The position numbers and the translations under genes are program-made. From Arthrobacter sp. C2 (GTDB lineage: Bacteria; Actinomycetota; Actinomycetes; Actinomycetales; Micrococcaceae), in the NCBI GenBank assembly GCA_024207135.1, contig CP042428.1, forward strand, positions 1 through 64,000: a stretch of DNA of 64,000 nt. Direction: 5' to 3'. Under the pieces are notes generated by a model. The model did not search any database and had not been told where the DNA came from. It saw only the letters and a program-made list of their open reading frames with translations. Shown here in pieces: positions 54,243 through 64,000 of the stretch. Every line of letters begins with the position of its first letter. Position 1 is the first letter of the stretch.

Positions 54243-54803
54243 CTACGGACCGTGGACGAGCTGGCTCTCGGTGCGCGGAGTGTCAAAGGCCTTGCGGAAG
54301 GCGGCTTCGACCTCGTCGTTGTAGGCAACCAGCACGACCCGGTGGATCGAAGTGGAGTGCACGTACAGCTCGAACCACTCGTGGATGGCGTGGGCGGCGA
54401 TCGACGCGACGTCCTCCGGGGCCCAGCCGTAGGCCCCGGCGCCGATGGCCGGAAAAGCAATGCTGGTGGCTCCCAGCCGCGAGGCGACGTACAAGGAGTT
54501 GGTGAAGCACTTGTCCAGAGTCTTGGGGTTCGTCTGTCCCACGTGGCGGTTGGGGCCCGGGGTGTGGATGACCCAGCGCGCGGGAAGGTCCCCGGCACCC
54601 GTGGCCAGGGCGAGCCCGGAGGCCAGTCCGTCCGGGTGGGTCGTGGCCCTCAGCTTCCGGCATTCGGCCAGCAGGGACGGGCCGGCCGCCGCGTGGATGG
54701 CATCGTCAACGCCGCCGCCACCAAGCAGGGAGGGATTTGCAGCATTGACGATCGCATCGACCTTTTGTTCGGTGATGTCCCCTCGCACGATGTCGATATG
54801 CAT
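54243..54803 (-). CDS. macro domain protein (O-acetyl-ADP-ribose deacetylase-like)
   Basis: The 186-residue single macro domain starts MHIDIVRGDITEQKVDAIVN and has AANPSLLGGGGVDDAIH, WVIHTPGPN and FPAIGAGAYGW, which form the ADP-ribose pocket. Relatives (YmdB/MacroD type) remove the acetyl group from O-acetyl-ADP-ribose or mono-ADP-ribose from proteins. AGGAGC precedes the ATG at 54803. The 270 bases upstream (54804-55073) hold no gene. Confidence 0.88.
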   Translation of the reverse strand: MHIDIVRGDITEQKVDAIVNAANPSLLGGGGVDDAIHAAAGPSLLAECRKLRATTHPDGLASGLALATGAGDLPARWVIHTPGPNRHVGQTNPKTLDKCFTNSLYVASRLGATSIAFPAIGAGAYGWAPEDVASIAAHAIHEWFELYVHSTSIHRVVLVAYNDEVEAAFRKAFDTPRTESQLVHGP

Positions 54804-55073
54804 TTGTTCGCTCCTGTCAGTGATCCAGTACACCTGATAAGCACCACGATACGCGCCGGTCCTGCCCTTGTGCAGGGTCACACAGGGGATTCTCAGGTGT
54901 GACTAGCGCAAAGCCGAAAAGGGTGCCAAAAGCCGGGCCTCGGGGGGCTTGTGTGACAGGGATCTGGCCGGGGGCTGGCGGGGGACTGTCACGGTTGCGT
55001 ACCGATGTGCACCGGCCCCCTGTCCAGCTGCAACCCGCGGCCGTATAGTGCCCGCGGTGCGGGCCGCGGAGGC

Positions 55074-55484
55074 CTACAGGTACTCCGCGATCACTGCCTC
55101 GAACTCGGGCAGCTCGAACATCTTGGCCACGGCGATGGCGTTCTGCGCCCCCAGGCGCGGGTCGGCGCCCTTGGACAGCAGGAGCCGGACGAGTGGTTCG
55201 TTCTTGCGGAACACCGCGCAGGTCAGCGCGCCCTGCCCCTTGTCGTTGAGCCGGTTGATGTCCGCGCCGCGCTCGAGCAAGGCGGCAACGATGTCATTGT
55301 GGCCGTTGTAGGCGGCCAGGATCATCAGGGTGTCGCCCTTGGGGTCCGTCAGGTCGGCGGGAATCCCCTGGTCCAGAAGCAGCATCAGCTTCTCGGTGCT
55401 GCCCTCGCGGGCCAGGTCGAAAATGGAGTGCAGGAACGCGATCTCTTCGTCGTTCAGGGAATCGGGGGCGCTCGAATCAGTCAT
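55074..55484 (-). CDS. ankyrin repeat protein
   Basis: The 136-residue protein has about three ankyrin repeats: the clearest is GDTLMILAAYNGHNDIVAAL followed by LERGADINRLNDKGQGALTC. It is a short cytoplasmic protein-binding scaffold with no other domain. Its partner is unknown. It is divergent from argH. Confidence 0.85.
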   Translation of the reverse strand: MTDSSAPDSLNDEEIAFLHSIFDLAREGSTEKLMLLLDQGIPADLTDPKGDTLMILAAYNGHNDIVAALLERGADINRLNDKGQGALTCAVFRKNEPLVRLLLSKGADPRLGAQNAIAVAKMFELPEFEAVIAEYL

Positions 55485-55533
55485 ACCCAAATCGTACCGG
55501 TTGGCCCGGGAGGGACTTCCCGCGGGCACGAGC

Positions 55534-55568
55534 TGTGAATATTTATGTAGACTTGTGAATAAGTATTA
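55534..55568 (+). promoter_or_regulatory. paired ARG-box-like operators upstream of argH
   Basis: TGTGAATATTTATGTA (55534-55549) and TTGTGAATAAGTATTA (55553-55568) start 19 bases apart. The first is nearly the same as the first box in front of argC. This supports separate ArgR control of argH. Confidence 0.7.
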
Positions 55569-55569
55569 G

Positions 55570-57093
<1,524 letters not shown>

Positions 57094-57116
57094 CCCACCC
57101 CGATCCACGATCCCTT

Positions 57117-57146
57117 GGAGGGGCCCACCGGCGGGTGGGCCCCTCC
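57117..57146 (+). terminator. hairpin terminator after argH
   Basis: GGAGGGGCCCACC (57117-57129) pairs perfectly with GGTGGGCCCCTCC (57134-57146) around a four-base loop, then TTCGTGATTT. It ends the argH transcript. Confidence 0.8.
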
Positions 57147-57173
57147 TTCGTGATTTCCTGCCCGGAGTGCGGA

Positions 57174-57179
57174 TAGGGT
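57174..57179 (+). promoter_or_regulatory. -10 element of the mycothiol-dependent enzyme gene
   Basis: TAGGGT lies seven bases before the ATG at 57187. GAGGTG between them could alternatively be a weak Shine-Dalgarno. Confidence 0.4.
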
Positions 57180-57186
57180 GAGGTGT

Positions 57187-57924
57187 ATGAGTGAGCTCAC
57201 ACCACAGGACCTGACAACCCGGATCCTCGCCGCCCTGTCCACCGCCCGCCAGGTCATCGCCACCGTGGACGAGGCCGCCGCGTCCGGACCCAGTGCGTTG
57301 CCCGGCTGGGACCGCGCGCACGTCGTGGCCCACATCGACGGCTTTTCCCGCGCAGCGGCCCGCCAACTGGACACCGCCGGCGCCGAGGAGCCCTTCGAGA
57401 TGTACGACGGGGGAATGGACGCGCGCCACGACGCCATCGAGATCACCGCGTTGATGCGCCCCGAGGCGCTGGTGGCCCGCGCCACCGAATCCCTCGACGG
57501 ACTGGAAAGCAGCATCCGCGGGATCAGCGCGGGGGAGTGGAACCTGGCCACCGGGTTCCGCAACGGCACCGTTCAGGACCTCTTCTACGCGATCTGGCGC
57601 GAGCTGGTCATCCACACCTCGGATTTGGCCCTGTCGAATTCGGTGGCCGACTGGGAGCCGGAATTCTGCGCGCACCTCTTCGACGCGCTCGAGGCCCGGG
57701 TGCCCGAATCCCGCCGCTACATCCTCCAGCCGCACGGCGCCCAGCGCATCACCCTGGGCCACGGGGACGATGCCACGGTGCTCAGCGGAACGGTCTTTGA
57801 CCTGGCCGCATGGCTGGCCGGCCGCACGCCGCTGGGGCCCGTGCAGGCCACCGCCGACGCGGACGGCGCCGACCTTCCCGAGCTCGGCCCCTGGCTCGTG
57901 AAGCTGAAGGCCAAGAACCAGTAA
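57187..57924 (+). CDS. maleylpyruvate isomerase family mycothiol-dependent enzyme
   Basis: The 245-residue protein has the DinB-like N-terminal domain of mycothiol-dependent maleylpyruvate isomerases (LPGWDRAHVVAHIDGFSRAA, with the metal His; DLFYAIWRELVIHTSDLALS with further ligands) and a C-terminal domain (about 165-245). Mycothiol is the actinobacterial thiol. The substrate may not be maleylpyruvate, as the family is broad. A glycosylase gene follows after 35 bases. Confidence 0.82.
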   Translation: MSELTPQDLTTRILAALSTARQVIATVDEAAASGPSALPGWDRAHVVAHIDGFSRAAARQLDTAGAEEPFEMYDGGMDARHDAIEITALMRPEALVARATESLDGLESSIRGISAGEWNLATGFRNGTVQDLFYAIWRELVIHTSDLALSNSVADWEPEFCAHLFDALEARVPESRRYILQPHGAQRITLGHGDDATVLSGTVFDLAAWLAGRTPLGPVQATADADGADLPELGPWLVKLKAKNQ

Positions 57925-57959
57925 GCAGGCAACGGGAACATCCAGGGAGGCGGAACGCC

Positions 57960-58613
57960 GTGGGGACGGGCACGAGGGACCAGCTGCTGGCACTGCCATC
58001 GATGCACTTGGCCCCGCACCTGCTCGGCGCACGCGTCTCGAGCTACATCGGCGGGCAGCTCGTGGTGGTGCGGCTGACGGAGGTCGAGGCCTACGACGGG
58101 TCCGGGGACCCCGGATCCCACGCCTACCGCGGACGGACCGCCCGGAACGCCGGGCTCTTCGGCCCGCCGGGCACCGCCTACGTCTACTTCACCTACGGGA
58201 TGCACCATTGCGCCAACGTGGTCTGCGGGGCCGAAGGCACCGCCTCGGCGGTGCTGATGCGTGCCGGCGAGGTCGTCACGGGCCTCGAAACGGTCCTGGC
58301 CCGGCGCGGGCACCCCAAGGGCCCCGAAACCAGGCTGCTCAGCGGCCCGGCGCGACTGGCCCAGGGGCTGGGCCTGACCCTGGCCAACAACACCGCCGGC
58401 TTCCGCGACGGCACCGCCGGGCCCCCGGGGCCGGAGCTGGGCCTGGAGAACCTGTCCGGTGCCCCGCACCCCTTCCTGGCCGGCCCGCGCACCGGGGTTG
58501 CCGGGGCCGGGGGCACCGAGGAGTACCCGTGGCGCTTCTGGCTGCCGGGCGAACCCAGCGTCTCGCCCTACCGCCGGGCGGCCGCGCCAGGAACCCGGGC
58601 CCGCAGGGTCTAG
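57960..58613 (+). CDS. mpg: DNA-3-methyladenine glycosylase, AAG/MPG family
   Basis: The enzyme excises alkylated purines such as 3-methyladenine and hypoxanthine. The 217-residue product has VVRLTEVEAYDGSGDPGSHA with the catalytic Glu, TYGMHHCANVVCG and LLSGPARLAQGLGL, all typical of human-AAG-type glycosylases. The GTG start is preceded by GGGAGG at nine bases. Its stop codon overlaps the -10 element of apt. Confidence 0.92.
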   Translation: MGTGTRDQLLALPSMHLAPHLLGARVSSYIGGQLVVVRLTEVEAYDGSGDPGSHAYRGRTARNAGLFGPPGTAYVYFTYGMHHCANVVCGAEGTASAVLMRAGEVVTGLETVLARRGHPKGPETRLLSGPARLAQGLGLTLANNTAGFRDGTAGPPGPELGLENLSGAPHPFLAGPRTGVAGAGGTEEYPWRFWLPGEPSVSPYRRAAAPGTRARRV

Positions 58614-58616
58614 ACT
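58611..58616 (+). promoter_or_regulatory. -10 element of apt, leaderless arrangement
   Basis: TAGACT overlaps the mpg stop codon and ends six bases before the GTG of apt. No Shine-Dalgarno precedes the GTG. Confidence 0.55.
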
Positions 58617-58622
58617 TGATGG

Positions 58623-59159
58623 GTGATTCCAGAGCCTGAAAGCATTAGCGACCTCCTTGACCGCCTGAGCGCCATCGTCCCGGACTATCCCGCGGCGGGT
58701 ATCTCGTTCAAGGACCTGACCCCGGTGTTTGCCGACCCCGCCGGGCTGCGCCGGATCGTCGACGAGGTCATTGCGCCCTTCGCCGGCCAATTCGACGTCA
58801 TTGCCGGGCTCGAGGCCCGCGGATTCGTGATGGCAGCGGCCGCCGCCTACGCCACCGGCACCGGAATGATCACCATCCGCAAGGCCGGCAAGCTGCCGCG
58901 GCCGGTGCACCGCGACGAGTACACGCTCGAATACGGCACCGGAACCCTGGAACTGCACCGCGACGACGTCGCCCCGGGCACCCGGGTGCTGATCCTCGAC
59001 GACGTGCTGGCCACCGGCGGCACCGTCGGATCCGCGGCCAGGCTGCTGGAAAAGGTCGGGGCCAAGGTTGTCGGTGTCGGGGTGGTCCTGGAGCTGGCGG
59101 GCCTGGGCGGGCGCGGGAAGCTCGCCGGCCTGAAGGTCCATTCCCTCCAGCTCGTCTAA
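58623..59159 (+). CDS. apt: adenine phosphoribosyltransferase
   Basis: Apt salvages adenine to AMP using PRPP. The 178-residue protein has the PRPP-binding loop VLILDDVLATGGT and the adenine-enzyme signatures FKDLTPVFADP and GLEARGF, plus IRKAGKLP. GTG start six bases after TAGACT, probably leaderless. Confidence 0.95.
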   Translation: MIPEPESISDLLDRLSAIVPDYPAAGISFKDLTPVFADPAGLRRIVDEVIAPFAGQFDVIAGLEARGFVMAAAAAYATGTGMITIRKAGKLPRPVHRDEYTLEYGTGTLELHRDDVAPGTRVLILDDVLATGGTVGSAARLLEKVGAKVVGVGVVLELAGLGGRGKLAGLKVHSLQLV

Positions 59160-59204
59160 CCCGCCGCTTGCCCGGCCCGGTCAATTGGCCGGCGCCGCAG
59201 AGCG

Positions 59205-59210
59205 TAAACT
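59205..59210 (+). promoter_or_regulatory. possible -10 element of the HelD-like gene
   Basis: TAAACT stands 38 bases before the ATG at 59249, after a short CCGGCC/GGCCGG hairpin that probably ends apt. I could not recognise a rifamycin-associated inverted repeat here. Confidence 0.35.
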
Positions 59211-59248
59211 GGTCTGTCCACGATTTCGTTACCTCATCGGAGTGCTGA

Positions 59249-61537
59249 ATGCCAGAGTCCACGACCGTTCAACCGGAGCTCGAAGCCGAACGCAACTACG
59301 TTTCGATGCTCTATAGCCGCCTTGACGAGCTGCGCGCCGAGAAGGTCGAGCAGCTGACCCGCACCCGCCGCACCGGCCCGCAGGGCTCCATCCAGAACGT
59401 GTCCGAACGCGACTCCTTCGCCGCACTCTACGAGGACCGCCTGGCACAGCTCAACGCCGTGGAGGACCGCCTGGTCTTCGGCCGGCTGGACCTGGACGAC
59501 GACGCCAACCGGGCCGGGGAGGAAGCCGGATCCCCGCGCTACATCGGGCGCATCGGGATGACCGACGAGGACCTCACCCGGCTGATGGTGGACTGGCGGG
59601 CCCCCGAGGCCGCGGCCTTCTACCAGGCCACCGCCTTGCACCGCCAGGGCGTGCGCCGCCGCCGCCACCTGATGCTGCGCGGGCGCACCGTGCTGGGCAT
59701 CGACGACGAGGTCCTGGACACCGAACTCTTCAGCGAAAACGGCAGCCTGCAGGGCGAGGGCGCGCTGATGGCCGCCCTGACGCAGAAGCGCACCGGGCGC
59801 ATGGGCGACATCGTGGGCACCATCCAGGCCGAACAGGACCGGATCATCCGCTCCCCGCTGGCCGGGGTGCTGGTGGTCCAGGGCGGGCCGGGCACCGGCA
59901 AGACCGCCGTGGCGCTGCACCGCGCGGCCTTCCTGCTCTACGAACACCGCGAACGGCTCAAGACCGCCGGCGTGCTGCTGGTCGGACCCTCGAACTCCTT
60001 CATGCGCTACATCGAGCGCGTCCTGCCCTCGCTGGGCGAGACCGGCGTGGTCATGTCCTCGGTGGGGGAGCTGTATCCAGGGATCCACGCGGTGCCCGAG
60101 CACAGCCGCGAGGCCGCCCGCATCAAGGGCAAGGCCTTCATGGCCAAGGTCGTGGCCAAGGCGGTGTCCAACCGCCAGCGGCTGCTGGCCGAGGACCGCC
60201 GCGTCGTGGTCGAGGGCACCCGGCTGGTGCTCACCCGCGGTGCGGTGCGCCATGCGCGCGAGAAGGCCCGGGCCTCCCGCAAGCCGCACAACGAGGCCCG
60301 TGAAATCTTCACCAAGACCCTGGTGCGCGAGCTTGCCGACCAGCTGCAGCAGGTCCTCGAGGATTCCTCGGGCACCGGCAACGCCGTGGACCGCAGCTAC
60401 CTTCTCCAGGAAGTGCGCGAATCGCGCGACGTCCGCATCGCGCTGAACCTCTGCTGGATGCCGCTGACCCCGCGGTCGCTGCTCGAGGAACTCTTCGCCA
60501 AGGAGCACCTGCTCGCGGCCGCCGCCCCGCAGCTGAACGCCAGGGAACTGGCGGCGCTGCACCGGGAGCCCGGGTCGCCGTGGACCGAGTCCGACGTGCC
60601 GCTGCTGGACGAGGCCGCGGACCTGCTGGGCGATTTCAAGGCCGTGGGCAACAAGGACGCGGGGGTCGAGGCGCAACTCAAGCGCGACGTGGAAAACGCC
60701 GAGGCGACCCTGCGCAACGTCAACGAGATGCTTTTCAACGCCGGCATCGACGGACTGGTCGATGCCGAGGACCTGGCCGCCATGAACCAGGAGACCGAGG
60801 CGCGCCAAACCGCCGCCGAGCGTGCGGTGGCCGACAGGAACTGGGCCTACGGGCACGTGGTGGTGGACGAGGCCCAGGAGCTATCCCCGATGCAGTGGCG
60901 CCTGCTGATGCGCCGCTGCCCGCTGAAGTCCTTCACCGTGGTCGGGGACATCGCCCAGACCTCCTCGGCCTCGGGCGCCAACAGCTGGGCCCAGGCCATG
61001 AAGCCGTTCGTGGCCGAGCGGTTCACGCTGGAGGAACTGACGGTCAACTACCGCACCCCCATGCAGATCGCCGAAGCCGCAACCCGGGTTGCCCACGCCG
61101 CGGGGCTGAAGATCTCCACGCCCAAGGCCGTGCGCGAGGGCCAATGGCCGCCGCTGGTCGACCGGCTGGCTCCCGGCCAGCTGCTGGCCAAGCTGCACGA
61201 GGTGCTGCCCGGCGAGGTGGCCATCGCCGACGGCGGCCTGCTGGCGGTCATCGTGCCCGAAACGCGCCTGGCACATGTGCGCGCAGCGGTTGTGGCGCAG
61301 TTCGGCCGCCGCGTGGGGACCGGCTCCGGTGGACTGAGCCAGGACATCGTGGTGCTTGGCGCACGAGAGGCCAAGGGCCTAGAGTTCGACGTGGTGCTCG
61401 TGATCGAACCGCAGGAATTGGTCGACGAAGTGGAGGGAAGCGTCGGTGACCTGTACGTCGCCATGACCCGAACCACCCAGCGCCTGCGGCTCCTGGCCGA
61501 GGGCGCGATCCCGGCGGGCATTGACACGGAAGCGTAA
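59249..61537 (+). CDS. HelD/HelR-type RNA polymerase-associated helicase-like ATPase
   Basis: HelD proteins remove stalled RNA polymerase from DNA; actinobacterial HelR also gives tolerance to rifamycins. The 762-residue protein has a coiled-coil N-terminal arm (about 10-75, ERNYVSMLYSRLDELRAEKV), Walker A GGPGTGKTAVALHRAAFLLY at about 214, an inserted region with HEAT-like/PCh-loop character (about 280-520), Walker B VVVDEAQELSPMQW and a C-terminal SF1 domain (LGAREAKGLEFDVVLVIEP, YVAMTRTTQRLRLL). It lacks the nuclease domains of AddAB and the length of UvrD/PcrA. GGAG precedes the ATG. Confidence 0.87.
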   Translation: MPESTTVQPELEAERNYVSMLYSRLDELRAEKVEQLTRTRRTGPQGSIQNVSERDSFAALYEDRLAQLNAVEDRLVFGRLDLDDDANRAGEEAGSPRYIGRIGMTDEDLTRLMVDWRAPEAAAFYQATALHRQGVRRRRHLMLRGRTVLGIDDEVLDTELFSENGSLQGEGALMAALTQKRTGRMGDIVGTIQAEQDRIIRSPLAGVLVVQGGPGTGKTAVALHRAAFLLYEHRERLKTAGVLLVGPSNSFMRYIERVLPSLGETGVVMSSVGELYPGIHAVPEHSREAARIKGKAFMAKVVAKAVSNRQRLLAEDRRVVVEGTRLVLTRGAVRHAREKARASRKPHNEAREIFTKTLVRELADQLQQVLEDSSGTGNAVDRSYLLQEVRESRDVRIALNLCWMPLTPRSLLEELFAKEHLLAAAAPQLNARELAALHREPGSPWTESDVPLLDEAADLLGDFKAVGNKDAGVEAQLKRDVENAEATLRNVNEMLFNAGIDGLVDAEDLAAMNQETEARQTAAERAVADRNWAYGHVVVDEAQELSPMQWRLLMRRCPLKSFTVVGDIAQTSSASGANSWAQAMKPFVAERFTLEELTVNYRTPMQIAEAATRVAHAAGLKISTPKAVREGQWPPLVDRLAPGQLLAKLHEVLPGEVAIADGGLLAVIVPETRLAHVRAAVVAQFGRRVGTGSGGLSQDIVVLGAREAKGLEFDVVLVIEPQELVDEVEGSVGDLYVAMTRTTQRLRLLAEGAIPAGIDTEA

Positions 61538-61554
61538 TCCGGCGCGGAGACTGC

Positions 61555-61560
61555 TAATTT
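61555..61560 (+). promoter_or_regulatory. -10 element of tyrS, leaderless arrangement
   Basis: TAATTT lies six bases before the GTG of tyrS. No tyrosine T-box or ribosome-binding site is visible in the 29-base gap. Confidence 0.5.
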
Positions 61561-61566
61561 AGTAGG

Positions 61567-62883
61567 GTGTCTGAAATTGAGCAGAATCCCGCACTGGTGG
61601 GACAAAGTAATGATCCGTCGTTTGCCAACATCTGGCAGGAGCTGAAGTGGCGTGGCCTGGTCCACGTGTCCACCGATGAGGCCGAGCTGGAAAAGGTGCT
61701 CTCCGAGGAGTCCATTACCTATTACTGCGGTTTCGACCCCACCGCGCCGTCGCTGCACCTGGGCAACCTGGTCCAGCTGCTGAACATGCGCCGCCTGCAG
61801 CTGGCCGGCCACAAGCCCCTGGGCCTGGTCGGCGGCTCCACCGGCTTGATCGGCGATCCGCGCCAGACGGCCGAGCGGGTGTTGAACACCAAGGAAACCG
61901 TGGCCGAGTGGGTCGGCAAGCTGCAGGCGCAGGTCGCCCGCTTCCTGTCCTTCGAGGGCGAGAACGCCGCGCGCATGGTCAACAACCTGGACTGGACCGC
62001 GCAGCTGAGCGCCATCGACTTCCTGCGCGAGGTCGGCAAGTACTTCCGCGTGGGCACCATGATCAAGAAGGAAACCGTTGCCGCGCGCCTGAACTCCGAC
62101 GAGGGCATCAGCTACACCGAGTTCAGCTACCAGGTGCTGCAGGGCTATGACTACCTGAAGCTGCACCAGCTGTACGGATGCTCCCTGCAGACCGGCGGCT
62201 CGGACCAGTGGGGCAACCTCACCAGCGGCACGGACCTGATCCGCAAGGTCGAGGGCAAGAGCGCCTACGCGTACGGCACGCCGTTGATCACCAATTCCGA
62301 CGGCACCAAGTTCGGCAAGTCCGAAGGCAACGCCATCTGGTTGGATGCGGAGATGTGCAGCCCGTACACCTTCTACCAGTTCTGGCTCAACACCGCCGAC
62401 GCCGATGTTGCTGCGCGCTTGAAGATCTTCACGTTCCTGACACGTGCGGAGATCGAAGCACTGGAACAGGAAGTCGCCGATCGTCCCTTTGCCCGCAAGG
62501 GACAGAAGGAACTTGCATACCTCGTGACCTCCTTGGTCCACGGTGTTGAAGCCACCGAAAAGGTCATTGCCGCTTCGGCTGCGCTCTTCGGGCAGGGCGA
62601 GTTGCGCGACATGGACGAAGCCACGTTGCGTGCGGCGACCCAGGAGCTGAACAGCACCACCGTTGATGGTGAAGAACTGGACATCATCTCCGTCTTGATG
62701 GCGTCGGGACTTTCGGAATCCAAGTCGGCTGCTCGCCGAACTGTGAGCGAGGGCGGTGCCTACGTCAACAACGTGAAGTACTCCGACATTGATTCGGTGG
62801 TGAGCCGCGAGGATCTCCTGCACGGTCGGTACCTCCTGGTTCGCCGCGGCAAGAAGAACTTGGCCGTTGTTGAAGTCGCGTAA
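61567..62883 (+). CDS. tyrS: tyrosyl-tRNA synthetase
   Basis: TyrS is the class I enzyme that charges tRNA-Tyr. The 438-residue protein has the HIGH-type motif HLGN (PTAPSLHLGNLVQL), the KMSKS-type motif KFGKS and a C-terminal S4 RNA-binding domain (LMASGLSESKSAARRTVSEG). The KFGKS form identifies the common bacterial TyrS branch. It is followed by a strong terminator and the rRNA leader. Confidence 0.97.
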   Translation: MSEIEQNPALVGQSNDPSFANIWQELKWRGLVHVSTDEAELEKVLSEESITYYCGFDPTAPSLHLGNLVQLLNMRRLQLAGHKPLGLVGGSTGLIGDPRQTAERVLNTKETVAEWVGKLQAQVARFLSFEGENAARMVNNLDWTAQLSAIDFLREVGKYFRVGTMIKKETVAARLNSDEGISYTEFSYQVLQGYDYLKLHQLYGCSLQTGGSDQWGNLTSGTDLIRKVEGKSAYAYGTPLITNSDGTKFGKSEGNAIWLDAEMCSPYTFYQFWLNTADADVAARLKIFTFLTRAEIEALEQEVADRPFARKGQKELAYLVTSLVHGVEATEKVIAASAALFGQGELRDMDEATLRAATQELNSTTVDGEELDIISVLMASGLSESKSAARRTVSEGGAYVNNVKYSDIDSVVSREDLLHGRYLLVRRGKKNLAVVEVA

Positions 62884-62919
62884 TTAGGCGACGTATTACC
62901 GGGTTTTTTCGAAGGCAAT

Positions 62920-62974
62920 AAACCGGGGCGAGGGGAGTGCTGTGGATCACGGCAACGACCTCGCCCCGGTTTTT
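62920..62974 (+). terminator. terminator after tyrS
   Basis: AAACCGGGGCGAGG (62920-62933) pairs perfectly with CCTCGCCCCGGTTT (62959-62972), followed by further Ts and CG. This is a standard factor-independent terminator that separates tyrS from the rRNA operon. Confidence 0.92.
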
Positions 62975-63053
62975 CGTTAATTGGCTGCGGAATCGTTCAT
63001 AATCCTCTTGATCACGGGGGATTTAACGGTTGTTGGGTGCAGGAACCTACGAT

Positions 63054-63082
63054 TTGCCGTGCCCGGGAAACCTGTGTATTGT
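63054..63082 (+). promoter_or_regulatory. upstream rrn promoter candidate
   Basis: TTGCCG (63054-63059) and TATTGT (63077-63082) are separated by exactly 17 bases. It would be the distal promoter of the rRNA operon. Confidence 0.5.
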
Positions 63083-63211
63083 TTTCTAAGTCGCCGCGGC
63101 CAAGGCAAGCGAAAAGCTTCCAGCCGCGAATGACAAACATTTTTCTAACAACGTTGATTCGTTGAAAGAAAATATGTGTTTATCGCAAATATAAATTAGC
63201 GAAAAGCCGAT

Positions 63212-63240
63212 TTGACACCGCGAAGAACATGTATTAAATT
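63212..63240 (+). promoter_or_regulatory. main rrn promoter candidate
   Basis: TTGACA (63212-63217, consensus) and TAAATT (63235-63240) are separated by 17 bases, after an AT-rich stretch that could act as an UP element. The start of transcription would be near 63247, about 240 bases before 16S. Confidence 0.7.
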
Positions 63241-63310
63241 ATTACACATCACCCCGGAAGAAACACCGACTGATCTTTGATCGCACGGATGCCGAACCGG
63301 GAGCTGTCTG

Positions 63311-63340
63311 TTGTTTGAGAACTCAATAGTGTGCCAAGTT
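63311..63340 (+). promoter_or_regulatory. rrn leader boxA-like antitermination region
   Basis: TTGTTTGAGAACTCAATAGT starts at 63311 and is followed by GTGCC. The TTTGAGAACTCAA-AGTGTG core occurs in leaders of actinobacterial rRNA operons near the Nus-type antitermination signal. TTGAGAACTCAA is itself palindromic. Confidence 0.6.
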
Positions 63341-63487
63341 TGTTGATACCAATTTATTTATTTTATTGGTGAATGGTTTCAGGGTCCGCACCCCCGTGTG
63401 GGCGCCTGGGGCAATTTGCCGGGATTTTTTTACTTGGTGCAACCCGCAACCCTTTTTCCAGGGTCGTGTTGGTTGTGTCTGTATTTT

Positions 63488-64000
<513 letters not shown>

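Larger units (their letters stand above)
62884..63487. other. gene-free rRNA promoter and leader region
   Basis: About 600 bases without a protein gene hold the tyrS terminator, an AT-rich upstream region (63100-63250), two promoter-like pairs and the transcribed leader of the rRNA operon. The drop in GC is sharp compared with the rest of the window. Confidence 0.8.

Noticed and set aside
61521-61526. TTGACA as -35 of tyrS
   Set aside because: It is 28 bases from the TAATTT hexamer, too far, and lies within the end of the HelD-like gene.

Overview
The window is high-GC actinobacterial DNA, most likely from the Micrococcaceae (Arthrobacter sensu lato; the start of the 16S gene resembles what I remember of Paeniglutamicibacter, which is an inference). 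The evidence is the 16S 5' region and the conserved blocks hflX-dinG-lexA, hisCBH-priA, infC-rpmI-rplT-trmH, pheST, argCJBDFR/argH and tyrS. There is no IS element, integrase, tRNA or CRISPR array.

Layout. 1-5.1 kb holds the end of a methyltransferase gene, hflX, a DinG-type helicase and lexA. lexA is divergent, across an SOS box, from a LysM membrane protein that is probably the SOS division inhibitor. 5.9-9.3 kb is the histidine operon (hisC, hisB, hisH, a 52-residue membrane protein, priA). 9.5-12.7 kb has an APH-like kinase, an SseB-family protein and an MFS exporter. 12.9-16.6 kb is the IF3-L35-L20-TrmH translation block, with an AUU start on infC, a leader terminator and an L20 carrying an extra C-terminal domain. 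16.7-22.8 kb has a CDF transporter, a Nudix hydrolase, pyroglutamyl peptidase, a SIMPL protein, an HExxH protein, an LppM-like lipoprotein and a lipoprotein PBP. pheST follows at 22.9-26.5 kb.

26.6-47.1 kb is a 20.5-kb accessory block between pheT and argC, which are close together in many relatives. It has a HigBA-like toxin-antitoxin pair, a MerR regulator with a membrane-protein target, OsmC and VOC proteins, an AlkC-like DNA repair protein, PPK2, and an M1 aminopeptidase translationally coupled to a 1300-residue membrane-bound single-module synthetase of the epsilon-poly-lysine synthetase (Pls) type. A divergent phosphopantetheinyl transferase, a sugar ABC importer under a ROK regulator, a DUF1990 protein and a quinone oxidoreductase complete it. 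The Pls/M1/PPTase cassette is the most exciting part: the adenylation pocket read from the sequence looks lysine-like, so the strain may make a poly(amino acid).

47.1-57.1 kb is arginine biosynthesis: argCJBDFR, then unrelated genes where argG often lies, then argH. Similar paired ARG-box-like sites precede argC and argH. 57.2-62.9 kb holds a mycothiol-dependent enzyme, alkyladenine glycosylase, apt, a HelD/HelR-type RNA polymerase remodeller and tyrS. The window ends with an rRNA promoter/leader region and the first ~513 bases of 16S rRNA.

Many first-in-operon genes have a TANNNT hexamer 6-7 bases before the start codon and no leader, which suggests leaderless transcripts.
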